This document shows positions 32,500 to 40,483 of a DNA stretch of 48,374 bases, piece by piece. Made by a program: the position numbers and the translations under genes. The notes under the pieces are model-generated. The model was given only the letters and a program-made list of their open reading frames with translations. It was not told where the DNA came from and did no database searches. This stretch comes from Opitutales bacterium (GTDB lineage: Bacteria > Verrucomicrobiota > Verrucomicrobiia > Opitutales > JAFGAQ01): contig JAKSBQ010000306.1 in the NCBI GenBank assembly GCA_022361075.1, positions 1 through 48,374 of the forward strand, given 5' to 3'. Each line of letters starts with the position of its first letter. Positions within the stretch are counted from its first letter, which is position 1.

Positions 32500-35400
32500 A
32501 TGAGTTTCGGACACACAAAATGGCTTGTCATTGTCATCCACCTCCTCCTCCCATTTCAAATAACAAGAGCTGCTCACGCGAACCTTGAAGATCTTGCGTT
32601 TCTGGGGGTTCATGAAGGATTGAGAAGCGTTAATATTTATTCCTTCTTCCGCGATTCCAATGGCTTGTTGTGGATTGGTACAGACTTCGGGTTACACACT
32701 TATGACGGAGCAGAGATTCGGCAATTTGCTAGTAACAACAACGAGGTCAATCTCGATAATCGAATCACTGAGTTGTTCGAATGGAAGGGAAAACTGCTTA
32801 TCGGCGGCTATTTTCCCGGGCTTGTCACACTCGATCTGCGAACTCACAAATTTGAACAAATCACTTTCACGGAGGACCCAGAATTCTCAGGATACACCTA
32901 TGATTTCTGTATAGAAGATGATGAACATCTACTGATCGCTACAGCAGATTCAGGAGTTTACCGAATCCATTCCACCACCTGGGAAGGCGAATTCGTTCCG
33001 ACCAGTAAAGGTAGAGTGCACGCGAAGAATCTTGTGCGAACCGACAAAGGAGAGATCTGGATGAACAGCTGGAGGGGAGGCGTATTTCGTTATGACAAAA
33101 AGAAACTGAGCTTTGAACGCATCCAGTTACCAGCGTTCATTGAATCTATTCCCAACCTCCGTTTTAACGAAGCTGATATTACAGAAAACGGGGAGATTCT
33201 AATCAGCTTATGGGAAGTAGGTTTGCTGATCATTACGGGTATCACTGACCATCAGGTTACCGATTATCAGCTCATAGAAGAAAAGGATGGATTGGCTGCC
33301 CGTTACGTTCTTGATATCGTAGCCGATGATAAAGGAAACATCTGGGCCGGAACAAACAACGGGCTTTCCGGGTTTTCACGAGATCCTCAGGAAAAAGGTC
33401 GTTGGCAGCTATCAGCCAAACTTCTGGGGCAAACCAAAGTGTCCGAGCTTAAGATCGATAAAGAGGGATTGCTTTGGATCGGCACGAAGGGCATGGGGCT
33501 GACTTCAATACCATCTGATTTCCTCTATCAAGAAAGTAGTATGTCCCATGACAAACGCTGGGGTTATGTGAGATCCCTTGCAGATTTTGATGAAACCTAC
33601 TGGGTAGGGGCTGCCGAGAGGGGAATGATCCTTGTCAATAAATCCACAGGAGCTACCGAGCGTCTTTACGATACCCACAAACTGGACATAACACCTGCGA
33701 ACCGGAGCAAGCTGGATCAAAGCTTATCTGAAGTGGTGCTCTATGAACTTGGCGGACAAAAATTCCTCGTTACCGGAAGAGAAGGGGCAAGTTTTAACAT
33801 AATAGGAGTCGGCAATAATCTATTCTTAGAATATAGGGCACAGGGCTTCTACAATGTCTACGATATCGAGGTCGACGACCAGAATCGGCTCTGGGTGGCA
33901 CATGACTATCGCCTCACAATATTTGAGCCCGTTTTCGATAAAATAGATCCTCACAAGACATTCGAGCAAAACTTCAGGATCCATAACCCACCCAAAAGAA
34001 GCATCCTTGATAGTAAGGTGAACGTCATTCACCCATCTGGAGACGGAGGGATGTGGATAGGTAGCAACAGTGTAGGACTCATCAAAATGAGCACATCCCA
34101 TGGCCACAATTTTGATTTTCAGGACTATGTACAAATACCTGTCGCAGGTGAATATTCGGAGAAGGATCAAAGGGGTTGTGCAATCGGCGCACTATATAGT
34201 GACGATCACACTTTGTGGGTAGGCACGAGAGATCAGGGATTGTTTAAAATGCCCCTCACGCGTGGAGTGTTAGAGCCTATTGATCAACCACTGTCGTTAA
34301 GAGAATCCCAAATTCAAGCCATAGATAAAGATTCCGACGGAAACATCTGGATCGGGACGCCTCGCGGCTTCTATCGCTACAATGATTCCTTCAATCTCTA
34401 TATGACCAACAGTGGCTCTGGAGTAAGAAACCTGTGGCAGGAGTCCATCCGCATTTTGCAAGATAAAACACTCGTGGTAGGTGCTCACGATGGATTGCTT
34501 ATGCTAAACCTCAAGGATGTTTACCAAAACACCTACATCCCCGGTGTCAGTGTATCAGCCATCAACGTATTCAGTGGAAATGATGATAAGAAACAAAGAC
34601 AGATCAATGCCAGTTCACTTCCTGTAGTAGATGGAATTCCCACACTTCAGCTCAAATACCCTGACTTTGCTACACAGATTAAACTAAGTGTACTCTCCTA
34701 CCGTAATCCCTCGCGCAACGAAATCCGATATAAGATTGATGAACAACAACGTGACTGGACACAGTTGAAGGGTGCGGGAGGGATTATCAATCTCAACAAC
34801 CTCAAAGCAGGAAGTCAGGTTATCACCATAATGTGCAGTAACGACTCGGGTATATGGAACCCCGAACCGCTCCAACTTCGAATCACTTATCGTCCTGCTT
34901 TTTGGGTGCAAATTTGGTTCTGGGTGGGGGTTGCTCTGATCTTCTTCTCACTAATCATCATTTATCTCCGTATGAAGACCATCAGAGAGAGGAGGCGTAA
35001 TGCACAACTTGAGAGGTTAGTCGAAAGCAGAACCAGTTCCCTGGATGAGCAAAACCAGAAACTGGAGAGTCTGCTGCAGTTTAAAAACCGCTTCCTGTCT
35101 GTCGTCGCTCACGATCTCAAGAACCCACTCAGCATGTTCGTCAGTTATTCTGAATTGATGAACCAAAACTACGATGAAGAAACCGAAGAAGAACGACGAA
35201 GTTTTGTGAAAATCGTTCATCAAACCTCACTTCAACTTCATAATTTACTGGAACGTCTGCTAGAGTTTGGAACGATAGGTTTTGAGACCCAACCAACAGA
35301 CCACGACACTCCAATTAGCCTGTTTGAGTTAGTGGGTGAGGTAAATTCGTGCTATGAGAGTAATCCCAAGTCTATCAATGTCATCAACGGATGCACCCCC

Positions 35401-35766
35401 TCTACCCGAGTGATTGGGCTGAAACAATATGTTGAGTTTATTATCCGCAACCTCGTCGGGAACGGGATTAAATTTACCCAGGATGGCGGTAAGATTGAAG
35501 TCTATGACGTCGTTGAAGACTCACAGGTCTGGGTGTGCGTCAAAGACAACGGTATAGGAATGACGAAAGCTCAAATAGATTCACTATTCGATTCAAAAAA
35601 GATGCATTCCATCACAAGAACCGAAAACACGTCCGGTTTCGGCCTTATTGCCTGTAAAGAATTTGTCGATAGAATGGGAGGAGCCATTCGAATAGAAAGC
35701 GAACCGGATCTCGGTAGTGTATTCAGCTTCTCCCTCAAAAAAGCACCTCGTAATTACAGTGACTAA
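32500..35766 (+). CDS. Two-component sensor histidine kinase with periplasmic beta-propellers
   Basis: About 1,088 residues from ATG 32500 (a TTG at 32449 lies in frame). The signal peptide ends near ITRAAHA. Some 13 or so Reg_prop-type repeats follow, seen as SNGLLWIGTDFGLHTYDG, KGNIWAGTNNGLSGF, EGLLWIGTKGMGL, GGMWIGSNSVGLIKM and GNIWIGTPRGFYRY. Next are a Y_Y_Y-like domain, one membrane helix (IWFWVGVALIFFSLIIIYL), a coiled coil, HisKA with His871 in VVAHDLKNPL, and HATPase_c (NLVGNGIKFT, DNGIGM, GFGLIACKEF). Unlike hybrid sensors of this class there is no receiver or AraC domain, and no response regulator gene is adjacent. Family members sense extracellular glycans or other periplasmic cues. 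Confidence 0.92.
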   Translation: MSFGHTKWLVIVIHLLLPFQITRAAHANLEDLAFLGVHEGLRSVNIYSFFRDSNGLLWIGTDFGLHTYDGAEIRQFASNNNEVNLDNRITELFEWKGKLLIGGYFPGLVTLDLRTHKFEQITFTEDPEFSGYTYDFCIEDDEHLLIATADSGVYRIHSTTWEGEFVPTSKGRVHAKNLVRTDKGEIWMNSWRGGVFRYDKKKLSFERIQLPAFIESIPNLRFNEADITENGEILISLWEVGLLIITGITDHQVTDYQLIEEKDGLAARYVLDIVADDKGNIWAGTNNGLSGFSRDPQEKGRWQLSAKLLGQTKVSELKIDKEGLLWIGTKGMGLTSIPSDFLYQESSMSHDKRWGYVRSLADFDETYWVGAAERGMILVNKSTGATERLYDTHKLDITPANRSKLDQSLSEVVLYELGGQKFLVTGREGASFNIIGVGNNLFLEYRAQGFYNVYDIEVDDQNRLWVAHDYRLTIFEPVFDKIDPHKTFEQNFRIHNPPKRSILDSKVNVIHPSGDGGMWIGSNSVGLIKMSTSHGHNFDFQDYVQIPVAGEYSEKDQRGCAIGALYSDDHTLWVGTRDQGLFKMPLTRGVLEPIDQPLSLRESQIQAIDKDSDGNIWIGTPRGFYRYNDSFNLYMTNSGSGVRNLWQESIRILQDKTLVVGAHDGLLMLNLKDVYQNTYIPGVSVSAINVFSGNDDKKQRQINASSLPVVDGIPTLQLKYPDFATQIKLSVLSYRNPSRNEIRYKIDEQQRDWTQLKGAGGIINLNNLKAGSQVITIMCSNDSGIWNPEPLQLRITYRPAFWVQIWFWVGVALIFFSLIIIYLRMKTIRERRRNAQLERLVESRTSSLDEQNQKLESLLQFKNRFLSVVAHDLKNPLSMFVSYSELMNQNYDEETEEERRSFVKIVHQTSLQLHNLLERLLEFGTIGFETQPTDHDTPISLFELVGEVNSCYESNPKSINVINGCTPSTRVIGLKQYVEFIIRNLVGNGIKFTQDGGKIEVYDVVEDSQVWVCVKDNGIGMTKAQIDSLFDSKKMHSITRTENTSGFGLIACKEFVDRMGGAIRIESEPDLGSVFSFSLKKAPRNYSD

Positions 35767-35843
35767 AGGGTCCACCCAAGCATGTTTCTTCCCGCTCAAC
35801 TACAACTCACATTTGCTACTCAACAGAGCAGGGATCTCTCCGC

Positions 35844-36875
35844 CTACCTTTCGATTTCCATAAACTCTCTTTCAAATCTTCGATTAAAGTCTCTCCATTC
35901 GTTAAAAGACCGTTCGGCCTCGTCGTCATCGTCTTCACGACCACGCACTACGGCTTCCATGATCCTGTCGAGCATCTCGCTATCGATCCTTAGGTGGGCT
36001 TTGGAATAAACGTTCTGCAGGTCTTTCCCATACTCACCGAGAGGGCGTCCAACCGAGTCGATCCGCGGGGGTCCACCCATATACGCTTCAAACTGCTCTT
36101 GATACACCTGCACTTCTTTCTCTTTCAGTTCCAGATTATAACCGGCGATCTGGGAACGGTCGTAGTTCAGTTCCAGCCCTTTTGCGAAGGCCGCCTGTAC
36201 ATCGCCATCAAAGAAGTCTGCTGCAAGATCATCCACGTCGGCCACAAGTTGATTGATGGCCTCGAGTTCCTCGTCGTTTAAATGTCCTTCAACCTCGATC
36301 TGCAATCTGCTGCTCTCGCGGGTGACTGATTTATAGTCTGCCTCAACGGATACCCCATCCACTTCGGCGTCGACAGAGCCTTGGTAGACTTCACGGCTAC
36401 GTTGTTTCTGGTCTACGCTCAGGTTAGCAACACCTCCGTTCAGAAGTTCCGCGCTGAGCCCCAGTCGACTCTTTTCTTTGGAGCGATCATGTTCTTCGAT
36501 CTCTAGGCTGTTCTTGCCATTGCTGTCCTTCTGTTTTTCGACGCTCACCGCAAGTTGCTCTTCGTTGACCTCCTTCGCCTTCAGTCGAATGATGACGAGA
36601 TCCCCATCCTTTGTTCGGATCTCAAGCTCGGAGGTTTGCCTGGATACAGAAAAATTACGGCTGTCTAAGGCGATGTTGGGACGGCCAACGGTTTTCTCAT
36701 AAGGCGATTTGCCAAATTCTGTTGGCGGCCCGAACCGAACCGTATCGCGTCCAAAGGCAGGTTTTCCAAACAAACTTTCTGTATTGGCGATAGGTCGTTG
36801 AAAGCCTAATCGGTTGAAAGCCTGAAATGGGTCTACAGAGCGAATGGCCCCTGGGAAAATACTACTGATGTTCAT
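35844..36875 (-). CDS. Hypothetical protein, hydrophilic, unknown function
   Basis: 343 residues from ATG 36875, chosen because AGGAGG stands 6 nt upstream. It begins MNISSIFPGAIRSVDPFQAF and has no signal peptide or membrane helix. The middle (residues ~90-190) is beta-rich with alternating charged strands (RQTSELEIRTKDGDLVIIRL). The C-terminal part is helical, with LNDEELEAINQLVADVDDL and AADFFDGDVQAAFAKGLEL, an EF-hand-like rhythm without a full calcium loop, and it ends in an acidic/basic helix (RGREDDDDEAERSF). The helical part recalls an uncharacterised family found in marine gammaproteobacteria (DUF5610-like, unverified). Neighbours give no clue. Confidence 0.7.
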   Translation of the reverse strand: MNISSIFPGAIRSVDPFQAFNRLGFQRPIANTESLFGKPAFGRDTVRFGPPTEFGKSPYEKTVGRPNIALDSRNFSVSRQTSELEIRTKDGDLVIIRLKAKEVNEEQLAVSVEKQKDSNGKNSLEIEEHDRSKEKSRLGLSAELLNGGVANLSVDQKQRSREVYQGSVDAEVDGVSVEADYKSVTRESSRLQIEVEGHLNDEELEAINQLVADVDDLAADFFDGDVQAAFAKGLELNYDRSQIAGYNLELKEKEVQVYQEQFEAYMGGPPRIDSVGRPLGEYGKDLQNVYSKAHLRIDSEMLDRIMEAVVRGREDDDDEAERSFNEWRDFNRRFEREFMEIER

Positions 36876-36992
36876 GAGCTCCTCCTGTTCTAGGTGAGTT
36901 TGATGATCTAGGCGGCGTTCTGCCTCCCGTATCCGTAACATCGGAAGAATTGTGAATCCCTAAAGCCGATAAATGCTATTAGGTTTGGAAAC

Positions 36993-37019
36993 AGGAATAC
37001 CCGGAAAGCCGGATATCCT
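36993..37019. repeat. Imperfect hairpin next to repeat copy 1
   Basis: AGGAATAC-CCGG-AAAG-CCGG-ATATCCT folds into a stem with one mismatch region. It stands 8 bp left of the structured direct repeat. It is absent at the second repeat copy. Confidence 0.35.
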
Positions 37020-37027
37020 ATAACGTC

Positions 37028-37193
37028 GAGGTGGTGAACGGAGCGAAGCGGAGTTTAACCCACCGCCTTCCATGAGAAGGTAATTCAAGTTTAAAGGTTA
37101 AAAGTTCAGGTTTAGTGGTTTTGAGTAGAGGCTGTACAAGCGTGGAATCCCTTTAATATCTGGCTTCTCGCGCCAAGCGGGACACTGTTGATG
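37028..37193. repeat. Structured direct repeat, copy 1 (131-bp core 37063-37193)
   Basis: The core 37063-37193 matches 37947-38077 at 130 of 131 positions (only 37170 differs), with an offset of 884 bp. Left of the core both copies share AACGTCRAGGTGGTGAAC and then differ, yet both can fold GAGGTGGT or AAGGTGGT against ACCGCCTT. Inside the core CCTTC-CATGA-GAAGG is a second hairpin. No open frame with a start is convincing. A perfect dyad ACCGCAA-CT-TTGCGGT follows at 37200-37215. From 37216 to the YoeB stop at 37339 nothing else is seen. Confidence 0.85.
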
Positions 37194-37338
37194 ACACATA
37201 CCGCAACTTTGCGGTCACTAAGATCTAATCCAATTGTATATAGGCTGATGTTTTCTATAAAGGCGTTTTATCAGATTCTTCCTGATTTGTCGGGTGTCCT
37301 CTCTACGCCTTCTCATTCCTACTTGTTCTCGTAATTTT

Positions 37339-37599
37339 TTAGTAGTGGTAACGACATTGTACGATCACCAATTCTGAGAGATTATCGTTCACTGAATAAA
37401 CCAATCGATGTTCCTGGTTAATCCGCCTCGACCAATACCCTTGCAAATCATATTTCAAAGCCTCTGGCTTTCCGGTTCCTTCAAACGGAGTTCTTTTGAT
37501 CTCTTTTATTAAATCATTAATCTTCTTTAGTATTTTTTTATCGGTTTTTTGCCAGTAGAGATACTCTTTCCATGCTCCGTCTTCAAAACCAACTTTCAT
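37339..37599 (-). CDS. yoeB: YoeB-type ribosome-dependent mRNA endonuclease toxin
   Basis: 86 residues with the RelE-fold pattern FEDGAWKEYLYWQKTDKKIL, PFEGTGKPEALKYDLQGYWS and RRINQEHRLVYSV, ending VIVQCRYHY. The catalytic residues of YoeB are kept: Glu46, Arg65 and a C-terminal His-Tyr pair (85-86; 83-84 in E. coli). It cleaves mRNA in the ribosomal A site when free of antitoxin. It overlaps the antitoxin gene by 4 nt. The module is bracketed by the 131-bp direct repeats. Confidence 0.95.
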   Translation of the reverse strand: MKVGFEDGAWKEYLYWQKTDKKILKKINDLIKEIKRTPFEGTGKPEALKYDLQGYWSRRINQEHRLVYSVNDNLSELVIVQCRYHY

Positions 37600-37850
37600 G
37601 ACTCCAGCAGCTCTTTTTCTTTAAATTTTCCTTTTTCAACGTTCGAGATTGCTTCTCTTAAACGTGCAGCGTTCTTAGGGCTTCTGAGTAAATACATGGT
37701 CTCTTCAATAGATTCGTAATCTTCGAATGACATCATCACGACCGGTCTTTTCTTACTTCTTGTGATAATCACAGGTTCATGATCATCGCACACTTTATCC
37801 ATGACGTTGGCAAAATTTGATCGTACATCTGTGTATGTTAATGCGTTCAT
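37596..37850 (-). CDS. yefM: YefM-type antitoxin
   Basis: 84 residues of the Phd/YefM family. The N-terminal DNA-binding half is MNALTYTDVRSNFANVMDKV followed by DDHEPVIITRSKKRPVVMMS. The middle SFEDYESIEETMYLLRSPKN is the standard YefM signature. The C-terminal tail (LREAISNVEKGKFKEKELLE) wraps the toxin. It neutralises YoeB and represses the operon; two GTAC cores spaced 12 bp lie 24-39 bp upstream of the start. Confidence 0.95.
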   Translation of the reverse strand: MNALTYTDVRSNFANVMDKVCDDHEPVIITRSKKRPVVMMSFEDYESIEETMYLLRSPKNAARLREAISNVEKGKFKEKELLES

Positions 37851-37873
37851 GAATTATAAGTAATTTCTTTTAG

Positions 37874-37889
37874 GTACGAAATCAAGTAC
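37874..37889. promoter_or_regulatory. YefM operator: two GTAC cores 12 bp apart
   Basis: GTAC at 37874-37877 and 37886-37889. In E. coli, YefM binds paired TGTACA-cored repeats with 12-bp centre spacing. The spacing here is the same; the outer bases differ. Confidence 0.55.
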
Positions 37890-37910
37890 GTTTATGTTTC
37901 TGAGAACGTC

Positions 37911-38077
37911 AAGGTGGTGAACAGAGCTGGAAGTAATTCCACACAACCGCCTTCCATGAGAAGGTAATTCAAGTTTAAAGGTTAAAAGTTCAGGTTTAGT
38001 GGTTTTGAGTAGAGGCTGTACAAGCGTGGAATCCCTTTAATATCTGGCTTCTCACGCCAAGCGGGACACTGTTGATG
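37911..38077. repeat. Structured direct repeat, copy 2 (131-bp core 37947-38077)
   Basis: Same core as copy 1. Its variable left arm folds as AAGGTGGT (37911-37918) / ACCGCCTT (37946-37953), with an inner TGGAA-GTAA-TTCCA hairpin (37928-37941) that copy 1 lacks. The outer stem is kept while the inner sequence differs, which suggests selection for structure. From 38078 to 38189 no gene is seen. Confidence 0.85.
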
Positions 38078-38189
38078 GTGATTGATTAACACCTGCGCAT
38101 GTGGCAGTCCAGTCTCAAGCCCTGCTTGTCGAAGATCATTTAGCGTAGTGCTGGATCAATTTTTTATCAGAGAAGTGGCTTCTTTTTTT

Positions 38190-38281
38190 TGGAAAGGTAT
38201 TCCAACGCCCTATGGAAGGTGTTTCCAACGGTAATTGGAAAGGCTTACCAAGCCTCGATGGAAAGGTCGGCAGACGGTAAT
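38190..38281. repeat. Four tandem 23-bp repeats with internal GGAA/TTCC symmetry
   Basis: Units start at 38190, 38213, 38236 and 38259, each beginning TGGAAAGG or TGGAAGG, exact period 23. Units 1 and 2 contain TGGAAAGGTATTCCA or TGGAAGGTGTTTCCA and can pair internally; units 3 and 4 are more diverged. The array lies just beyond the CMD gene stop. Confidence 0.8.
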
Positions 38282-38336
38282 ATGATATTAGTTCCAATAA
38301 TGCTGTTCTCTTTGTCTTACTTTCCACTGACATAAC

Positions 38337-38969
38337 TTATTCTTTTGAAGCCAGTGGTTTAAAATCGAAGTCCAGAACTTTGCATGAAGTTCCTCCATAG
38401 CCCAGAGCTCTCTTCATCGCCGGATAGACCCGATTCGATGCGATGCAGATGGAAAGATCTGCAATGGCCGCTTCGCCATGAACCTCTAGCATCTGCTCAT
38501 GCAGGTTATCACTTACATTATTTGTAGCTATTTCAGTAGCAAATCGTCGCACTAACTCCAAATCGGGTGAAAGAGAACCTCCCATCTGTAGAGCTCCACG
38601 CACAACATCTTCAGATACACCAGCTTCGAGAGCCATGTGTACCATAAGTTGGACACACTCTCCACAGTCTTCAGTATAGATACTCGCTAAGGCTGCTACG
38701 AAGTATACTTCAGTGCTAAGATCACCCGTATACTCGCCCATTTTAGTGAATGAGAGATACGCACGTATGGCCTCCGGTGAGGTATTCGCTAGTTTGATAA
38801 GGTAAGAAGTATCGTAGTTATAGTGATCTCCGAACTGCTCGATCCTTCCGATTGCTTCTGTAGTGTAGATATTGTCGTCGCTCATAACATAGGCTACTCC
38901 ACCGATTAGACTCCCCACTATTATTGCAAAGGCACTGATCCATCGGCTTATAGATATTTTTGTTTTCAT
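38337..38969 (-). CDS. Membrane-anchored carboxymuconolactone decarboxylase/AhpD-like protein (ECF41 partner)
   Basis: About 210 residues from ATG 38969. The longer frame to 39032 would start at the -10 box of its own promoter, so it is rejected. An N-terminal membrane helix (ISAFAIIVGSLIGGVAYVM) precedes an all-helical AhpD/CMD domain. The redox-type CxxC lies in YTEDCGECVQLMVHMAL, with the nearby His typical of peroxidase/decarboxylase members. In many bacteria CMD-type genes are the usual partners of ECF41 sigma factors, and one is encoded divergently here. It probably handles peroxides or related stress at the membrane, but the substrate is unknown. Confidence 0.88.
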   Translation of the reverse strand: MKTKISISRWISAFAIIVGSLIGGVAYVMSDDNIYTTEAIGRIEQFGDHYNYDTSYLIKLANTSPEAIRAYLSFTKMGEYTGDLSTEVYFVAALASIYTEDCGECVQLMVHMALEAGVSEDVVRGALQMGGSLSPDLELVRRFATEIATNNVSDNLHEQMLEVHGEAAIADLSICIASNRVYPAMKRALGYGGTSCKVLDFDFKPLASKE

Positions 38970-39032
38970 GTTGAGTATGATGTTGTGAATGAGTCGGTGA
39001 CTTCTAACCACGAAGGTCACCTCACCAACCAT

Positions 39033-39059
39033 GACGAATCAGTATCTCAATTTGTGACC
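39033..39059 (-). promoter_or_regulatory. ECF41-type promoter of the CMD gene
   Basis: Minus strand: GGTCACA (39053-39059), 16 nt, CGTC (39033-39036). This agrees with the reported ECF41 pattern TGTCACA-N16-CGTC except for the first base. It starts transcription about 60 bp before the CMD ATG at 38969. Confidence 0.75.
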
Positions 39060-39114
39060 GATGGACTCGTAATTTCCTGTTTCTCGATCAAATTCATAAA
39101 AAGAGCCTTAACCA

Positions 39115-39141
39115 CGTCACAAACTCCACGGTTCATTCGTC
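39115..39141 (+). promoter_or_regulatory. ECF41-type promoter of the sigma factor gene
   Basis: CGTCACA (39115-39121), 16 nt, CGTC (39138-39141), 24 bp before ATG 39165. The same spacing on the other strand serves the CMD gene, so the sigma factor probably activates both itself and its partner. Confidence 0.75.
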
Positions 39142-39164
39142 ACGTTGATAAAAGCACTTGTACA

Positions 39165-40049
39165 ATGTCACGGGAAGCAACAGAGTTTGAACAATACCGA
39201 TCCCAGCTGATAGGCGTCGCCTACCGCATACTTGGTTGCATCGAAGACGCTCAAGACGCGGTACAAGAGACCTGGATCCGTTGGCAGGAACAAGAACAAG
39301 CAAAGGTAAACAACGTCCGCTCCTGGCTTATCAAGGTCTGCTCCCGTGTCGCATTGGATAAACTGAAACTCGTCAGCCGAAAGCGCGAATCCTACGTCGG
39401 GCCCTGGTTGCCAGAACCATGGTTAATCGACGAAAACGATCCCTCCCAAAAGTCCTCCATCGACGAATCAGTCAGCATCGGACTATTACTCATTATGGAA
39501 ACTTTGAGCCCCATCGAACGAGCCAGTTTCCTACTGCATGACGTGTTCGATGTTAGCTTCAAGGAGATAGCCAACACCCTCGAGAAAGATGAAGCCCTTT
39601 GCCGCAAAGCCGCATCACGAGCGAGAAAGAAGATCAGGGACTCTAAACCGAAGAAGCAATCGACTCTGCAAAAACACAAGGAACTCGCCCAGAACTTCTT
39701 TGACGCCGTGAAGGAAGCCGACTTCTCAAAAATCGAATCCCTGCTATCGACAGAGGTCCGTTTGGTCGCCGACAGTGATGGAAAAGCCCGTTCGGCCAAC
39801 AAGATTCTCACCAATTCAAAGGCGATTGCTTCTCTCATGACCTGGGTGGGTAAGCGAGAACAAAAGCTCGGCTCGAATCTGGAATGGGAAACAGTTTGGT
39901 TCTCAGGAGCGCCAGGCTTCGTTTCCTACGAGTATGGGGAACCCACCACAGCCTACCAATTTGAGATTGATGACGAGTCCATCCGATCTATTTACGTGCA
40001 TCGTAATCCCGAGAAGCTGAGATTGTTCGTTACGAATAAAGGGAATTGA
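39165..40049 (+). CDS. ECF41-family RNA polymerase sigma factor with SnoaL-like C-terminal domain
   Basis: 294 residues from ATG 39165. The frame opens further upstream but runs through its own promoter. Region 2 is FEQYRSQLIGVAYRILGCIEDAQDAVQETWIRW, here split over residues ~8-42. A linker carries the ECF41 mark WLPEPW and region 4 follows (ALCRKAASRARKKI). The C-terminal ~110 residues form a SnoaL-like domain with DSDGKAR and NPEKL, corresponding to the DGGGK and NPDKL motifs known in this group, which control activity in place of an anti-sigma factor. It directs transcription of itself and the divergent CMD gene. Confidence 0.92.
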   Translation: MSREATEFEQYRSQLIGVAYRILGCIEDAQDAVQETWIRWQEQEQAKVNNVRSWLIKVCSRVALDKLKLVSRKRESYVGPWLPEPWLIDENDPSQKSSIDESVSIGLLLIMETLSPIERASFLLHDVFDVSFKEIANTLEKDEALCRKAASRARKKIRDSKPKKQSTLQKHKELAQNFFDAVKEADFSKIESLLSTEVRLVADSDGKARSANKILTNSKAIASLMTWVGKREQKLGSNLEWETVWFSGAPGFVSYEYGEPTTAYQFEIDDESIRSIYVHRNPEKLRLFVTNKGN

Positions 40050-40483
40050 ATCCGGAAGACGCACGCCTGCTTTATCGATATTCCAAAATCCTCGCCATCA
40101 AAGGGGATCTTCCACTTTCAACTGAGAAAGCCGAACAAGCAGCCCACCACAGGAATTCTCACTGGTTTTATACTGCTTGGTTGAGTGATCTGAACCTTCT
40201 TGAGGGAGACAAAGAAGAAGCTCAAAAAAATCTTAGGGTGGCTATCAGGGAACTGCGAGCAGACATCCAACAACTCGTGTTCAGTATAGTCGAATACGAA
40301 AAAAACTTAGAAATATCTGGAGTTTATACCGAGACAGGTTCCAAACAAAGAACAGGTGAAAACTTCGTCGTTAGGGAAATCTCCGAATATTTTGAAGCTC
40401 CGGAAGTTCTGGAAAGGTCGCTTGCAGGATTGAAGAAGGAACTCGCTGGACTGGAAGAAAAGTTAGAAAAAATCCAAGCCTAA
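40046..40483 (+). CDS. Short TPR-like helical protein coupled to the sigma factor
   Basis: 145 residues starting at TTG 40046, overlapping the sigma stop (TTGA). There is no in-frame ATG near the start. Residues ~1-70 are helical with TPR-like spacing (LYRYSKILAIKGDLPLSTEK, HWFYTAWLSDLNLLEGDKEE). The C-terminal half is a coiled coil (SLAGLKKELAGLEEKLEKIQ). It begins in the middle of a TPR-like helix, so it may be the tail of a longer ancestral protein. Function unknown; translation would depend on coupling. Confidence 0.5.
   Translation: MNPEDARLLYRYSKILAIKGDLPLSTEKAEQAAHHRNSHWFYTAWLSDLNLLEGDKEEAQKNLRVAIRELRADIQQLVFSIVEYEKNLEISGVYTETGSKQRTGENFVVREISEYFEAPEVLERSLAGLKKELAGLEEKLEKIQA

Noticed and set aside
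37022-38077. The repeats as integron attC sites with YefM-YoeB as a gene cassette
   Set aside because: Toxin-antitoxin cassettes between similar hairpin repeats suggest integrons, but I find no GTTRRRY and RYYYAAC pair at the repeat ends, no integrase, and the repeat is longer than normal attC sites.
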